Virus record (IMG/VR): IMGVR_UViG_3300031787_000735
Location: 1 to 25,867 of that record
Direction: 5' to 3' (one strand)
Length of the DNA: 25,867 bases
Source of the DNA: a virus
Shown here: piece after piece, positions 16,176 through 24,282 of the stretch
How the letters are laid out: each line of letters begins with the position of its first letter
Position numbering within the stretch: position 1 is the first letter of the stretch
Made by a program: the position numbers and the translations under genes
The notes under the pieces: model-generated
Database searches by the model: none
What the model saw: the letters and a program-made list of their open reading frames with translations, nothing else
What the model was told of the DNA's origin: nothing

Positions 16176-16765
16176 TGTCAACAGGAAGATTAGGTGCGGG
16201 TGATACCGCAATACAACCTACCATCCTTGATGCTAAGGGTGACTTAATTGTTGCCACTGCAGCAGATACTCCTGCTCGTCTGGCTGTGGGTACGAATGGC
16301 TATGCCTTACTTGCCGATTCTACTCAGGCTACAGGAGTTAAATGGGGTGCTGTAGGAAAGTTACTACAAGTTGTAAATGCTGATACAAATTCTGCTGTAA
16401 CATCATCATCAACAACTTATGTTGATACAGGCTTAACAGCAAGCATTACCCCATCATCAACATCAAGTAAAATTTTAGTTACTGTTCATCAATCATATAA
16501 CATTCCAACTTCTGGTAATGGTATGGGCATTAAATTAGTACGAGGAAGCACAGATTTAAGAACACACGGTAGTTATGTGGGTTATACTGCTGCTGGTGGT
16601 GAAGTTATTACTGGTCACTTTTCAATTTCATATTTAGATTCGCCAAGTACTACATCTTCAACAACATATAAAACTCAGTTTGCTAGATTAACAGGTTCTT
16701 CAAGTGCGTCAGTAAATAACTTTAGCATTTATTCATATATAACATTGATGGAGATAGGTGCATAA
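16175..16765 (+). CDS. tail fibre / receptor-binding protein
   Basis: 196 residues, start overlapping the previous stop. Residues about 18-60 are a fibre module (DAKGDLIVATAADTPARLAV then TGVKWGA) also present in the genes at 14131 and 17029. Residues about 62-196 are a separate beta domain (KLLQVVNADTN through YSYITLMEIGA) of the length and strand pattern of a jelly-roll tip. The bases for this second part are clearly more AT-rich than the first, suggesting the tip was exchanged. Confidence 0.75.
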   Translation: MSTGRLGAGDTAIQPTILDAKGDLIVATAADTPARLAVGTNGYALLADSTQATGVKWGAVGKLLQVVNADTNSAVTSSSTTYVDTGLTASITPSSTSSKILVTVHQSYNIPTSGNGMGIKLVRGSTDLRTHGSYVGYTAAGGEVITGHFSISYLDSPSTTSSTTYKTQFARLTGSSSASVNNFSIYSYITLMEIGA

Positions 16766-17028
16766 TGACAACAGGAGCACAAGTATTAGAGACACTCATA
16801 CCACAAGGTGGATGGGCAATTTATGGCGATACATACGAAGGTATCCAATTCTTGGAATGTGAGCCAATTACCAAAGAACAATTTGAAGCAGGTTTTGCAC
16901 AAGTAGAAACAGCAAAGGCACAAGCCGAAGCAGAAGCAGCAGCAAAGAAAGCAGCAGCCGAGGCAAAGTTGGAAGCCCTTGGGCTAACAGCAGATGATTT
17001 GAAAGCCCTTGGATTGGGAGGAAACTAG
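16765..17028 (+). CDS. small helical fibre-accessory protein (copy 1)
   Basis: 87 residues, TAATG-coupled. The N-terminus is a small aromatic domain (GGWAIYGDTYEGIQFLE). Residues about 45-70 are an Ala/Lys/Glu helix, and the end is KLEALGLTADDLKALGLGGN. The same type of helix followed by a LGL-(T/S)-x-(D/E)-(D/E) end recurs in the genes at 17904 and 20084. Its repeated place after a fibre gene suggests a fibre chaperone or trimer-capping role, which is inference. Confidence 0.72.
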   Translation: MTTGAQVLETLIPQGGWAIYGDTYEGIQFLECEPITKEQFEAGFAQVETAKAQAEAEAAAKKAAAEAKLEALGLTADDLKALGLGGN

Positions 17029-17904
17029 ATGGCAACAGGAAGAATAGGTACTACACCAGTACTGCAAGTTCGCTGGTCTAAGGCACCTAGTGCTGGTACT
17101 ACCAGCCTATCTGGACTAGACGACAACTCAGTATCACTGGTCTACTCAGTAGGTTATGAGGCTGTATATCGCAACGGTGTATTACTATCTCGCACCAATG
17201 ACTATACCGCTACTAACGGAACTACTGTTACTTTAATTGATGCAACCATTGCTGGCGACATCATTGAAATCTTTGCTAACCAGACAATCCCATTATCAGA
17301 TACCTACTCACAGACAGTAGCCAATGGTAAGTTCATCAACAATACTTTGACTACTACCACTGGCGACATCATCTATGCCTCTGCTGCTAATACTCCAGCA
17401 AGACTTGGAATTGGTAGCACGGACCAAGTACTTAAAGTATCTGGTGGTATCCCTGCTTGGGGTGCTGCGCCTAGCCCTAGTTTTGTTGGAGTAGGACTAA
17501 CACAAAGCGGAAATATTGCATTTACCGCGAATGTTGCTAAATATTTGGATTTTACTACAGAATCTTTTGATACTAATACTTTTCACGACAACTCAACAAA
17601 CCCGTCAAGAATTACAATACCCGCTAGTTATGGCGGTAAGTATCTATTTACTGGCTCAGTATTTTATGGCGGTGCAGGGTCTAACAATTTTACAATTCTA
17701 CTTCGTAAAAATGGAAACACTAATGCCGTCCCTGGTGGTATTTTATCCAATAATCCTAATACTGGTGGAAATACTGCTGGCAATTCTTTTGCAGTTGTAA
17801 TTTCTTTGGTTGCCACAGATTATATCGAACTTGGTGTTCAATTAACATCGACAACAAATTACGATATGAATATTGCTTATGGCGCGACTTACTTAGGAGC
17901 ATAA
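17029..17904 (+). CDS. tail fibre with C1q/TNF-like tip
   Basis: 291 residues, ATG directly after the previous TAG. Residues 1-95 are a phage fibre N-terminal domain with SLVYSVGYEAVYRNGVLLSR and NQTIPLSDTYSQ. Residues about 105-150 repeat the TTGDIIYASAANTPARLGIG module. Residues about 155-291 resemble a C1q-type jelly roll (FHDNSTNPSRITIPASYGGK then YLFTGSVFYGG, and a C-terminus ending YGATYLGA). C1q-like trimers commonly form carbohydrate-binding fibre tips. The tip region is AT-richer than the anchor region. Confidence 0.82.
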   Translation: MATGRIGTTPVLQVRWSKAPSAGTTSLSGLDDNSVSLVYSVGYEAVYRNGVLLSRTNDYTATNGTTVTLIDATIAGDIIEIFANQTIPLSDTYSQTVANGKFINNTLTTTTGDIIYASAANTPARLGIGSTDQVLKVSGGIPAWGAAPSPSFVGVGLTQSGNIAFTANVAKYLDFTTESFDTNTFHDNSTNPSRITIPASYGGKYLFTGSVFYGGAGSNNFTILLRKNGNTNAVPGGILSNNPNTGGNTAGNSFAVVISLVATDYIELGVQLTSTTNYDMNIAYGATYLGA

Positions 17905-18155
17905 TGAAATACAAAATTACCAAACCAAATAAAAACCTTAGTTCTTCTATTTTTGCACAAGAGAATCCTAGTTGTGAATTATATGAAATGTCCGATGGCT
18001 TATACATTTCAGGATGCAATAGTCAAGCCGAGGCAGAGGCTTTAATTGCAGCCCACAACCCGCCAGCACCAACTGAACCTACTATCGCTGACAAGTTGGC
18101 ATCAGTAGGACTATCTTTAGACGAACTTAAATCAGCAATACTCGGAGGTAACTAA
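17904..18155 (+). CDS. small helical fibre-accessory protein (copy 2)
   Basis: 83 residues, TAATG-coupled on both sides. The N-terminus is Lys-rich with aromatic strands (CELYEMSDGLYISGCNSQAE). The end, KLASVGLSLDELKSAILGGN, matches the last residues of the protein at 16765 in spacing and character. The middle lacks the long Ala-rich helix of the other two copies and has a Pro-rich linker (NPPAPTEPT). Probably assists the C1q-tipped fibre encoded just before it. Confidence 0.7.
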   Translation: MKYKITKPNKNLSSSIFAQENPSCELYEMSDGLYISGCNSQAEAEALIAAHNPPAPTEPTIADKLASVGLSLDELKSAILGGN

Positions 18156-18502
18156 TGCCAAATACACGTGCCGTACAAATTGCACAGATACCATTCCTTG
18201 CCACCAATGCACAGACTGGCACCACCTACACAACAGTACTTGCAGACCAAGGCAAGTTAGTTGAACTAAGTAACGCTTCCTCAATCACTCTGACAGTGCC
18301 ACTTAATTCATCTGTAGCCTATCCAACTGGCACACAGATTAACCTACTCCAGACTGGTGCTGGTCAGGTTACTGTTGCTGGCGCTGGCGGTGTCACTGTC
18401 AATGCAACTCCAGGATTGAAGTTAAGAGCGCAATGGTCTGCTGCTACGTTGATTAAACGCGGTACTGATACTTGGGTTCTCATAGGAGACTTGAGCGCCT
18501 AA
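18155..18502 (+). CDS. beta-rich fibre-associated protein
   Basis: 115 residues, TAATG-coupled. The pattern TYTTVLADQGKLVELSNASS, VTVAGAGGVTVNATPG and GTDTWVLIGDLSA matches a beta domain that is very common at the ends of tail fibres in phages of many hosts, here as a free-standing gene. It is a probable structural tip or plug of the adsorption apparatus. Confidence 0.75.
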   Translation: MPNTRAVQIAQIPFLATNAQTGTTYTTVLADQGKLVELSNASSITLTVPLNSSVAYPTGTQINLLQTGAGQVTVAGAGGVTVNATPGLKLRAQWSAATLIKRGTDTWVLIGDLSA

Positions 18503-19086
18503 TGCCAATCAAACTTCTAGGTGTAGTTGCATCTGGTGTACTTGAAGCCGCAGGCGATTACGAGTCCATCGCTACTGTGACCGTTGGTAGTGGTGGCGCT
18601 TCAAGCGTTGAATTCACTTCAATCCCATCAACGTTTACTCACCTTCAAGTTCGCGCTTTCCCAAAAGGCAACAGAACTATTGCAGGAGAAAATGCTTTTA
18701 TGTCATTCAATTCTGACACCACATATACAAATTACAGAACACATACTTTGTTTGGTAATGGTGCATCTGTTATTGCACAGACAGACCAATCAGTAGGTGA
18801 CAACGGCATTTATGTTTATTCGTTTCAAGGTAATGGTGGCGATTCTACCGCAGATATGTTTGGAGCAGGAGTAATAGACATTCTTGATTATGCTAATACA
18901 AATAAATATAAAACTACGCGCTCTTTAGCAGGATACGCAACAAACGGAACGGCGGGTCTGATTGGTTTGACTAGCGGTCTATGGCTATCTACTTCGGCAA
19001 TAACTTCAATCAAGTTCGTTCCTACCGTTGGAACTTCTTGGTTGCAATACTCCCATTTCGCCCTCTACGGAATTAAGAGCGCATAA
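18502..19086 (+). CDS. fibre-tip paralogue A
   Basis: 194 residues. The frame is open to 18472, but TAATG at 18500-18504 gives the start. An N-terminal extension (MPIKLLGVVASGVLEAAGD) precedes YESIATVTVGSGGASSVEFT and SIPSTFTHLQVRA. The end is TSAITSIKFVP then YSHFALYGIKSA. The same opening and closing motifs frame the next two genes, so the three are tandem paralogues with diverged centres. The conserved frame and variable middle suggest receptor-binding proteins. Confidence 0.78.
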   Translation: MPIKLLGVVASGVLEAAGDYESIATVTVGSGGASSVEFTSIPSTFTHLQVRAFPKGNRTIAGENAFMSFNSDTTYTNYRTHTLFGNGASVIAQTDQSVGDNGIYVYSFQGNGGDSTADMFGAGVIDILDYANTNKYKTTRSLAGYATNGTAGLIGLTSGLWLSTSAITSIKFVPTVGTSWLQYSHFALYGIKSA

Positions 19087-19559
19087 TGCCAACAACATAC
19101 GAACCGATTGCAACGACAACGCTATCAACGGCAACCGCATCTGTTACTTTTTCTAGCATTAGTGGAACTTATACCGACCTTGTTGTAGTTATAAACGGAC
19201 TTTATTCTGGAACAACTTATGGCAAGTTCACATTCAACTCAGATACAACAGCAAGTAATTACTCCTATACAAGAATGTTGGGGTATAGCGGTGGCGTTCT
19301 TTCTGATAGGTCTGGCGGTACTGATGGTATTTCTTTGGGCTCAACCCGCGGAACTTGGATAGCCCATATACAAAATTACGCAAACAGCACAACCTACAAA
19401 ACTGTATTAGCAAGAGAGAATGCAGCAGGAACAGGTGTGGGCGCTTATGTGTATTTATGGCGCAACACAGCAGCAATTACTTCTGTAACCTTTACGGGTG
19501 TTAGCGGTAATTTTGATTCAACAACAACTTTCACTCTCTACGGCATCAAGGCGGCATAA
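19086..19559 (+). CDS. fibre-tip paralogue B
   Basis: 157 residues, TAATG-coupled. It opens TTYEPIATTTLSTATASVTF and SSISGTYTDLVVVING, and closes NTAAITSVTFTGVSG then FTLYGIKAA. The central motif YANSTTYKTVLAR matches YANTNKYKTTRSLAG in paralogue A and YTSSNYKSYSADN in C. It is the shortest of the three, with a reduced central region. Probable alternative receptor-binding tip. Confidence 0.78.
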   Translation: MPTTYEPIATTTLSTATASVTFSSISGTYTDLVVVINGLYSGTTYGKFTFNSDTTASNYSYTRMLGYSGGVLSDRSGGTDGISLGSTRGTWIAHIQNYANSTTYKTVLARENAAGTGVGAYVYLWRNTAAITSVTFTGVSGNFDSTTTFTLYGIKAA

Positions 19560-20071
19560 TGGCAACTACTTATGAAGCAATTGCGACAGTGACTGTGGGT
19601 AGCGGTGGGGCGGCTAGTATAGAGTTCACTAGCATACCTGCGACTTATACTGATTTGAAGATTGTATATTCTGCAAGAAATAACAGAGTAGATACAACAG
19701 ACCATATTTTAATAGGATTTAATGGTGGAACAACATCTATAACAAATAGACAGTTGTATGGGTTTGCAACTTCGGTAGGCAGTATTACTTCCGTGCCCAG
19801 AAGTGTGGGTTATGTAAACTCAGCAAGTGCAACAACAAATACATTTTCAAATGCTGAAGTGTATATTCCTAACTACACATCATCAAACTATAAATCTTAT
19901 TCGGCAGATAATGTTGATGAGAATAATACTTCTGGAGATAATGGATTGTGGTTAACTGCTGGTTTATGGTCTAGTACATCTGCTATTACTTCAATTAGTT
20001 TAACAAGCAATATTGGTACTGCTTTTGTCCAATACTCAACCGCCACCTTATACGGCATCAAGAACTCCTAA
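19559..20071 (+). CDS. fibre-tip paralogue C
   Basis: 170 residues, TAATG-coupled. It opens TTYEAIATVTVGSGGAASIE, almost the same as paralogue A, and closes LWSSTSAITSISLTSNIG then ATLYGIKNS. The start is like paralogue B (no N-terminal extension), while the body is closer to A. This patchwork suggests gene conversion or duplication within the cluster. The centre is AT-rich compared with the flanks. Confidence 0.78.
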   Translation: MATTYEAIATVTVGSGGAASIEFTSIPATYTDLKIVYSARNNRVDTTDHILIGFNGGTTSITNRQLYGFATSVGSITSVPRSVGYVNSASATTNTFSNAEVYIPNYTSSNYKSYSADNVDENNTSGDNGLWLTAGLWSSTSAITSISLTSNIGTAFVQYSTATLYGIKNS

Positions 20072-20083
20072 GAAAGGAAAACA

Positions 20084-20308
20084 ATGACACATAAACTCGT
20101 AGTAGATTGCTCAACAGGAGTCACCACTGAGGTGGAACTTACTGCTGAAGAAATCGCACAGGCAGAAGCAGATGCAGCAGCCTTCGCTGTAGCAGAAGCA
20201 GAACGCATCGCAGCAGAGGAAGCAAAGGCAGCAGCCAAGGCTGCAGCCGAAGCCAAACTTGCAGCACTCGGTCTTACCGCAGAAGAAATCGCAGCACTGT
20301 CTAAGTAA
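20084..20308 (+). CDS. small helical fibre-accessory protein (copy 3)
   Basis: 74 residues behind AAGAAAGGAAA. The N-terminus THKLVVDCSTGVTTEVELTA is a short beta hairpin seen on many small proteins next to fibres. Then comes one long Ala/Glu helix (EEIAQAEADAAAFAVAEAER onward), and the end is KLAALGLTAEEIAALSK, matching copies at 16765 and 17904. It follows the three tip paralogues as the other copies follow their fibres. Likely a fibre-assembly helper. Confidence 0.75.
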   Translation: MTHKLVVDCSTGVTTEVELTAEEIAQAEADAAAFAVAEAERIAAEEAKAAAKAAAEAKLAALGLTAEEIAALSK

Positions 20309-20324
20309 AGAAAGCAAGGGGACA

Positions 20325-21050
20325 ATGATACAAAAGAATGAAACTGTAGCAATCGGCTGGTGTGACAATGGCACAACTGACGGCAAGTTTACTGAAGGGT
20401 TAATGACAGCAGTAATCACTGGCGGTGCCAACGGTATGCCTATCCACACCAGTATCCGAGTCCAAGGCAATCAGATTGGCAGACAACGCCAAGTACTCTT
20501 TGACCATTGGGCAGATAAGATTAAGACTGACTGGCTACTGTGGGTAGATTCAGACATAGTCCTTAGCCTAGATGCTATGGCTAAACTGTGGAAGACAGCA
20601 GACAAGATAGGCAAGCCTGTCGTATCAGGTGTCTACTTCATCTCTAAGGAGAATGAGGGTAGCCTGATGAAACCATTTCCAGTCTTGTTCAATGATGTAT
20701 CTGAGTATCAGATTCAGTACATCCATCCGCTACCTGACAACGAAGTTATCAAGATTGATAATGCAGGATTTGGTTTTGTCTTAATGCACAAGTCAATCAT
20801 TCCTAAACTCCGTGAGGCTAACCCTGGTAAGGGTATGTTTATGGAGACAGGTGACGGGGACGACGAACACTTTATTGGAGAAGATATTATCTTCTTCCGA
20901 CGTATGAAGACTGCGGGTGTCCCGCTTCACGCTCATACTGGGGCAATAGTCAAACACATCAAGAGATTCTCGCTTGACTATGACTACTACGCACTCTATT
21001 GGGCGCATCAACATTTGAAAGACAAACTTAAGGAACAACAAGAAGGCTAG
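20325..21050 (+). CDS. GT-A family glycosyltransferase
   Basis: 241 residues. The frame runs open to 20259, but AAGGGGA (20316-20322) and ATG 20325 fix the start, and the upstream part overlaps the previous gene. Residues 67-80 (KTDWLLWVDSDIVL) carry a DxD motif at Asp75/Asp77, the metal and sugar-nucleotide site of GT-A enzymes. Asn146-Gly148 and GFGFVLMHK form the acceptor-side core. GEDIIFFRRMKTAG (185-198) gives the ED catalytic-base motif, and His211 in VKHIK is a likely third metal ligand. There is no membrane span. It sits among tail genes, so it may glycosylate virion proteins such as the Ser/Thr-rich fibre, or alter host surface glycans. Confidence 0.85.
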   Translation: MIQKNETVAIGWCDNGTTDGKFTEGLMTAVITGGANGMPIHTSIRVQGNQIGRQRQVLFDHWADKIKTDWLLWVDSDIVLSLDAMAKLWKTADKIGKPVVSGVYFISKENEGSLMKPFPVLFNDVSEYQIQYIHPLPDNEVIKIDNAGFGFVLMHKSIIPKLREANPGKGMFMETGDGDDEHFIGEDIIFFRRMKTAGVPLHAHTGAIVKHIKRFSLDYDYYALYWAHQHLKDKLKEQQEG

Positions 21051-21058
21051 GAGAATAA

Positions 21059-23272
21059 GTGGCTGGTCGTGATATTACCGAAGGTCGTGCCTCTCGTGCG
21101 ATTGCTGTCGATGTTGGTGTACTAACTGATACCTCCGTCTGGGTCAATACTGATATTGCCTATGACGTTGCCATTGGTGGACAACCATTTATCTATGCAA
21201 TCAGCGATAGCCGTCCCTACATAAGACAGACTGCTCCTTTCCGTAAAGAACAATTCGATAATCAGACCGAGCCTGGCGAGCAGAGCCTCACAGGCTGGTG
21301 GATTAGAAGCCAATCCTCGTTCCATAACGGAGCGGGGATTAAGTTTTTTGACCCTGCTTTAGTATCTAATGAGGGTGCTTATCGCTTTGCCGAGAGCCGC
21401 AACGTAGATGTCTGGACTCAAGGACAGGTAACCCTACTTAACTCAGTAAGTTCAGAGCACCTCACTACTGGTGCATTGACTAGCAGTGGACGTGCGAACC
21501 AAAGACTACGCTCTATCAAGTGGAATAACACTGAGGGTGTACTATTGAAGGATGAGTACGATGTTGATAAAATCGATGTTGCGGGCAATGTTACGGACTT
21601 TATTGACTACAATGCTACTACTGACTTTCCTGTTTATGATATATGTGACGATGGTACTACTTCCTATTGGGTTACTAACGATGCTAGCGGAGGCGGCAAG
21701 GCTACCGTCTACAAGAAGCCTTTAACAGGCAACTCATCTACAGCAGCAGTCTCTCTCTTCTCATCACCAAGCATAGTTGTATCTAATGCAGTAATGGATT
21801 TTGTTAAAGAACGTATCGTTATGTGCGTCAACAATGCGGTCTATGAATTTGCGTCCAATGCAAGTTCATTCCCAACTGCCCTCTATACCCATCCATCTAC
21901 ATCTCATATCTACACCTCTATCGCAGCCTCAGGTGCTGCTATCTATGTGGCTGGTTACAACGGTATTCAATCTACAATTATTAAATTTACGCTGTCAACA
22001 GCAGGTCTAATGCCTACCTTAACTCAGGCTGTAGTTTCAGCAGAGTTTCCAACGGGCGAGATTGTCCATAAGATTCATTACTACCTAGGCTATATGATTA
22101 TCGGAACCAACAAAGGTATCCGTGTGGCAACAGTCTCAGACGTTGACGGCTCTATTAACTACGGTCCATTGATTGTAGAAACCGACCAGCCAGTCTATGA
22201 CTTCTGTTCTCGTGACCACTACATCTGGGCAACAACTGGAGTAGATGGATACCCAGGTCTAACTCGTATTGACTTAAGTCAGCAACTTGAACCACTAGTG
22301 TTTGCTTACGCAAGTGATATTTATTATGGCGACTTACTAGGACACCTGACAACCGCTTGTGCTTTTGGTAATGGAACCGACCAACTATTTTTCTCATCAA
22401 CTGCCAACAGCGTTGGCGGAACAATTACTAATAAGCAACTAACTAGCAACGTTGCAACCTTAACTACAGCATCTGCTCACGGTCTTGAGATTGGTGATGA
22501 GGTATGGGTTCAGGGAGTTGACACAACTTTCAACTCAACCACATCTGCTTACACAATTACCGCTGCTACAACCACAACGTTCTCTTACACCAAGGCTGCT
22601 ACTAACGTAGCATCTACAGCAGTTACATCTTCTACCGCTTTGGCTAACGTGCCTGGTGCAACCTACCTAGAGAGTGCAACAGAGAAAGCGGCAAGTGGAT
22701 ACCTGACCACAGGCTATATCCGCTACAACACATTAGAACCTAAGAACTTCAAGCGTCTGATAGGGCGCGGTGATTTCTATTACGGGTCAATGACTCTTGA
22801 AACCGTTGATGCCGATGGCACTGAGTACGATATTATTTCTTACGACAGAACTGTTTCTCCTGTCGAGGTAACTACTACCCAGCCATTTAATGCCCAAGAA
22901 TATTTGGCATACAAGTTCATTATGTATCGTGATGCAACTGATGTAACCAAGGGTCCAACATTCCAGGGCTACCAAATCAAAGCCACAATCGCTACACCTC
23001 GTCAGCGAGTCATAAGATTCCCTGTCTACTGCTTCGACGTAGAGACTGATAGATACAACGTCCTCGTCGGGTATGAAGGTAGGGCATTCGACCGATTGTC
23101 TGCGCTCGAAACAATCGAAGAGAATGGTGACGTTGTCACCTGGCAAGACCTAACTACTGGCGAATCACGTCAGGCAGTTATCGAGCAAATCAACTTCACT
23201 CGTCTTACACCACCAGACCGAGGCTTCTCAGGTTATGGCGGTGTAGTAGAAATTACCATAAGGACCGTATAG
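21059..23272 (+). CDS. large tail protein, nozzle/hub-like
   Basis: 737 residues, GTG start with AGGAG at 21049-21053. The N-terminal region holds TGWWIRSQSSFHNGAGIKFF and VDVWTQGQVTLLN, a pattern I associate with podovirus-like tail proteins. Residues about 150-440 are repeated strands with recurring Trp/Tyr/Gly blocks, consistent with a beta-propeller. Residues about 455-527 are a compact inserted beta module (TLTTASAHGLEIGDEVWVQG) that recurs across phage proteins. The C-terminus returns to strands ending VVEITIRTV. A central tail role (nozzle or hub below the connector) fits size, fold and neighbours. A fibre-attachment protein is the main alternative. Confidence 0.72.
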   Translation: MAGRDITEGRASRAIAVDVGVLTDTSVWVNTDIAYDVAIGGQPFIYAISDSRPYIRQTAPFRKEQFDNQTEPGEQSLTGWWIRSQSSFHNGAGIKFFDPALVSNEGAYRFAESRNVDVWTQGQVTLLNSVSSEHLTTGALTSSGRANQRLRSIKWNNTEGVLLKDEYDVDKIDVAGNVTDFIDYNATTDFPVYDICDDGTTSYWVTNDASGGGKATVYKKPLTGNSSTAAVSLFSSPSIVVSNAVMDFVKERIVMCVNNAVYEFASNASSFPTALYTHPSTSHIYTSIAASGAAIYVAGYNGIQSTIIKFTLSTAGLMPTLTQAVVSAEFPTGEIVHKIHYYLGYMIIGTNKGIRVATVSDVDGSINYGPLIVETDQPVYDFCSRDHYIWATTGVDGYPGLTRIDLSQQLEPLVFAYASDIYYGDLLGHLTTACAFGNGTDQLFFSSTANSVGGTITNKQLTSNVATLTTASAHGLEIGDEVWVQGVDTTFNSTTSAYTITAATTTTFSYTKAATNVASTAVTSSTALANVPGATYLESATEKAASGYLTTGYIRYNTLEPKNFKRLIGRGDFYYGSMTLETVDADGTEYDIISYDRTVSPVEVTTTQPFNAQEYLAYKFIMYRDATDVTKGPTFQGYQIKATIATPRQRVIRFPVYCFDVETDRYNVLVGYEGRAFDRLSALETIEENGDVVTWQDLTTGESRQAVIEQINFTRLTPPDRGFSGYGGVVEITIRTV

Positions 23273-23476
23273 ATGACTCCTGCAGACTGGGCAGCCCTTG
23301 CCGTAGCAATCCTTACATTAATCACTGGCTTCGCATCCTTAGTGCGTTGGCTTGTCAAGCATTACCTTTATGAACTTAAACCCAATGGCGGGTCCAGTCT
23401 TAAGGATAAAGTTAATTCACTTGAACAAAAAGTAGAACTACTTACTGAACTAGTCAAGGAAGCCTTGAGGAAATGA
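23273..23476 (+). CDS. small membrane protein, holin-like or lysis accessory
   Basis: 67 residues, ATG right after the previous stop. One clear membrane span (about residues 6-28, WAALAVAILTLITGFASLVR) is followed by a basic loop and a C-terminal heptad helix (LKDKVNSLEQKVELLTELVK). A single span plus coiled coil just before an endolysin is typical of small phage holin-like or XhlA-like proteins. With another probable holin after the endolysin, this one may be an antiholin or accessory. Confidence 0.7.
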   Translation: MTPADWAALAVAILTLITGFASLVRWLVKHYLYELKPNGGSSLKDKVNSLEQKVELLTELVKEALRK

Positions 23477-24013
23477 ATGAAACCTGTAGTCAAGAAAGCC
23501 ACGCCTGCTGCTATTGCTGTTCTACGCCAGGCGACAGCATTGTTTCCGAAGCGAAAGAAACTGTCCGACGGATTATTGCCCTCTGTGGCTCATCAAAAAC
23601 AGAGTCCGAATTCGGACCACAACACGGGTCTTGCTGTTGACTTGACACACGACCCCGAGAATGGGGTTGACTGTGCCCAGATATTCGAGAAACTTAAAGA
23701 GGATAAGCGGGTTTCCTACCTTATCTTCAATAAGAAAATTTGGTCGCGCCAGTATGCAAAGCGCGGCAATCGTCCTTACAGTGGTAGCAATCCTCACACT
23801 AAGCATCTTCATATTTCTATCGACCCTGATATGGCTAATGACACTAGCCCTTGGTTCTGGTGGATGAATCAACCTAAGATTGTGAATCAGGTGAAGGCTG
23901 CCCTACAGCCACAGCCAAAGAAGAAGGTAGCAAAAGGTACTAATTTGGTATCAAATTTGACACCAATTTGTACCTGCTGCAAGGTTCACAATACGAAACG
24001 AAAGGCAATCTAA
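23477..24013 (+). CDS. endolysin, M15 (VanY-like) peptidase
   Basis: 178 residues. SDHNTGLAVD (46-55) is the SxHxxGxAxD zinc motif of M15 D-Ala-D-Ala peptidases (His48, Asp55), and HTKHLHISID (107-116) supplies the closing HxH with His112 as the third ligand. These enzymes cut peptide cross-links in the cell wall. There is no signal peptide, so export needs a holin. Residues about 140-178 form a Lys/Gln linker and a short tail with CTCC and a following His, in place of a normal wall-binding domain. The tail may bind metal or host wall. It is flanked by two membrane proteins, a classic lysis cassette. Confidence 0.87.
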   Translation: MKPVVKKATPAAIAVLRQATALFPKRKKLSDGLLPSVAHQKQSPNSDHNTGLAVDLTHDPENGVDCAQIFEKLKEDKRVSYLIFNKKIWSRQYAKRGNRPYSGSNPHTKHLHISIDPDMANDTSPWFWWMNQPKIVNQVKAALQPQPKKKVAKGTNLVSNLTPICTCCKVHNTKRKAI

Positions 24014-24199
24014 ATGGAAACACTAAAGCAAGTATCGCTGACCTGGTTCCGTGCTGCAGCCTCTGCTGCAATCGCACTCTACCTCGCAGGCGAGACCGAC
24101 GTTAAGACTCTCGGAGCAGCAGCCCTCGCAGGGTTCCTCGGACCAGTACTTAAGTGGCTCGACCCATCTGCTAAAGAGTTTGGCAAAGGCGCAGAGTAG
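24014..24199 (+). CDS. holin
   Basis: 61 residues, ATG directly after the endolysin stop. Two short hydrophobic segments (about 12-26, WFRAAASAAIALYLAG, and 31-47, TLGAAALAGFLGPVLKWL) are joined by a short acidic turn, with a charged C-terminus (DPSAKEFGKGAE). The AGFLGPVLKWLDPSA pattern is familiar from small actinophage-type holins. It is the last gene of the rightward late operon and is followed by a terminator. Confidence 0.8.
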   Translation: METLKQVSLTWFRAAASAAIALYLAGETDVKTLGAAALAGFLGPVLKWLDPSAKEFGKGAE

Positions 24200-24237
24200 C
24201 CCGTTAAACGCCGTATAAGGCGATTTAAGACCATAAG

Positions 24238-24282
24238 ACCCCCTACCTAAGGTAATCCCTTGGGATAGGGGGTTCTTTTTTT
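24238..24282 (+). terminator. rho-independent terminator of the late operon
   Basis: ACCCCCTA (24238-24245) pairs with TAGGGGGT (24266-24273). Inner bases extend the stem around a TAAT-type loop, and TTCTTTTTTT follows. It lies 39 bases after the holin stop and ends on the stop codon of the convergent methyltransferase gene. It should stop rightward late transcripts strongly; leftward activity is weaker because the opposite side lacks a clean T-run. A smaller CGCC/GGCG hairpin lies at 24209-24222. Confidence 0.93.

Noticed and set aside
20259-20324. Upstream extension of the glycosyltransferase
   Set aside because: It overlaps the previous gene in another frame, has no ribosome site and adds residues unlike the enzyme family.
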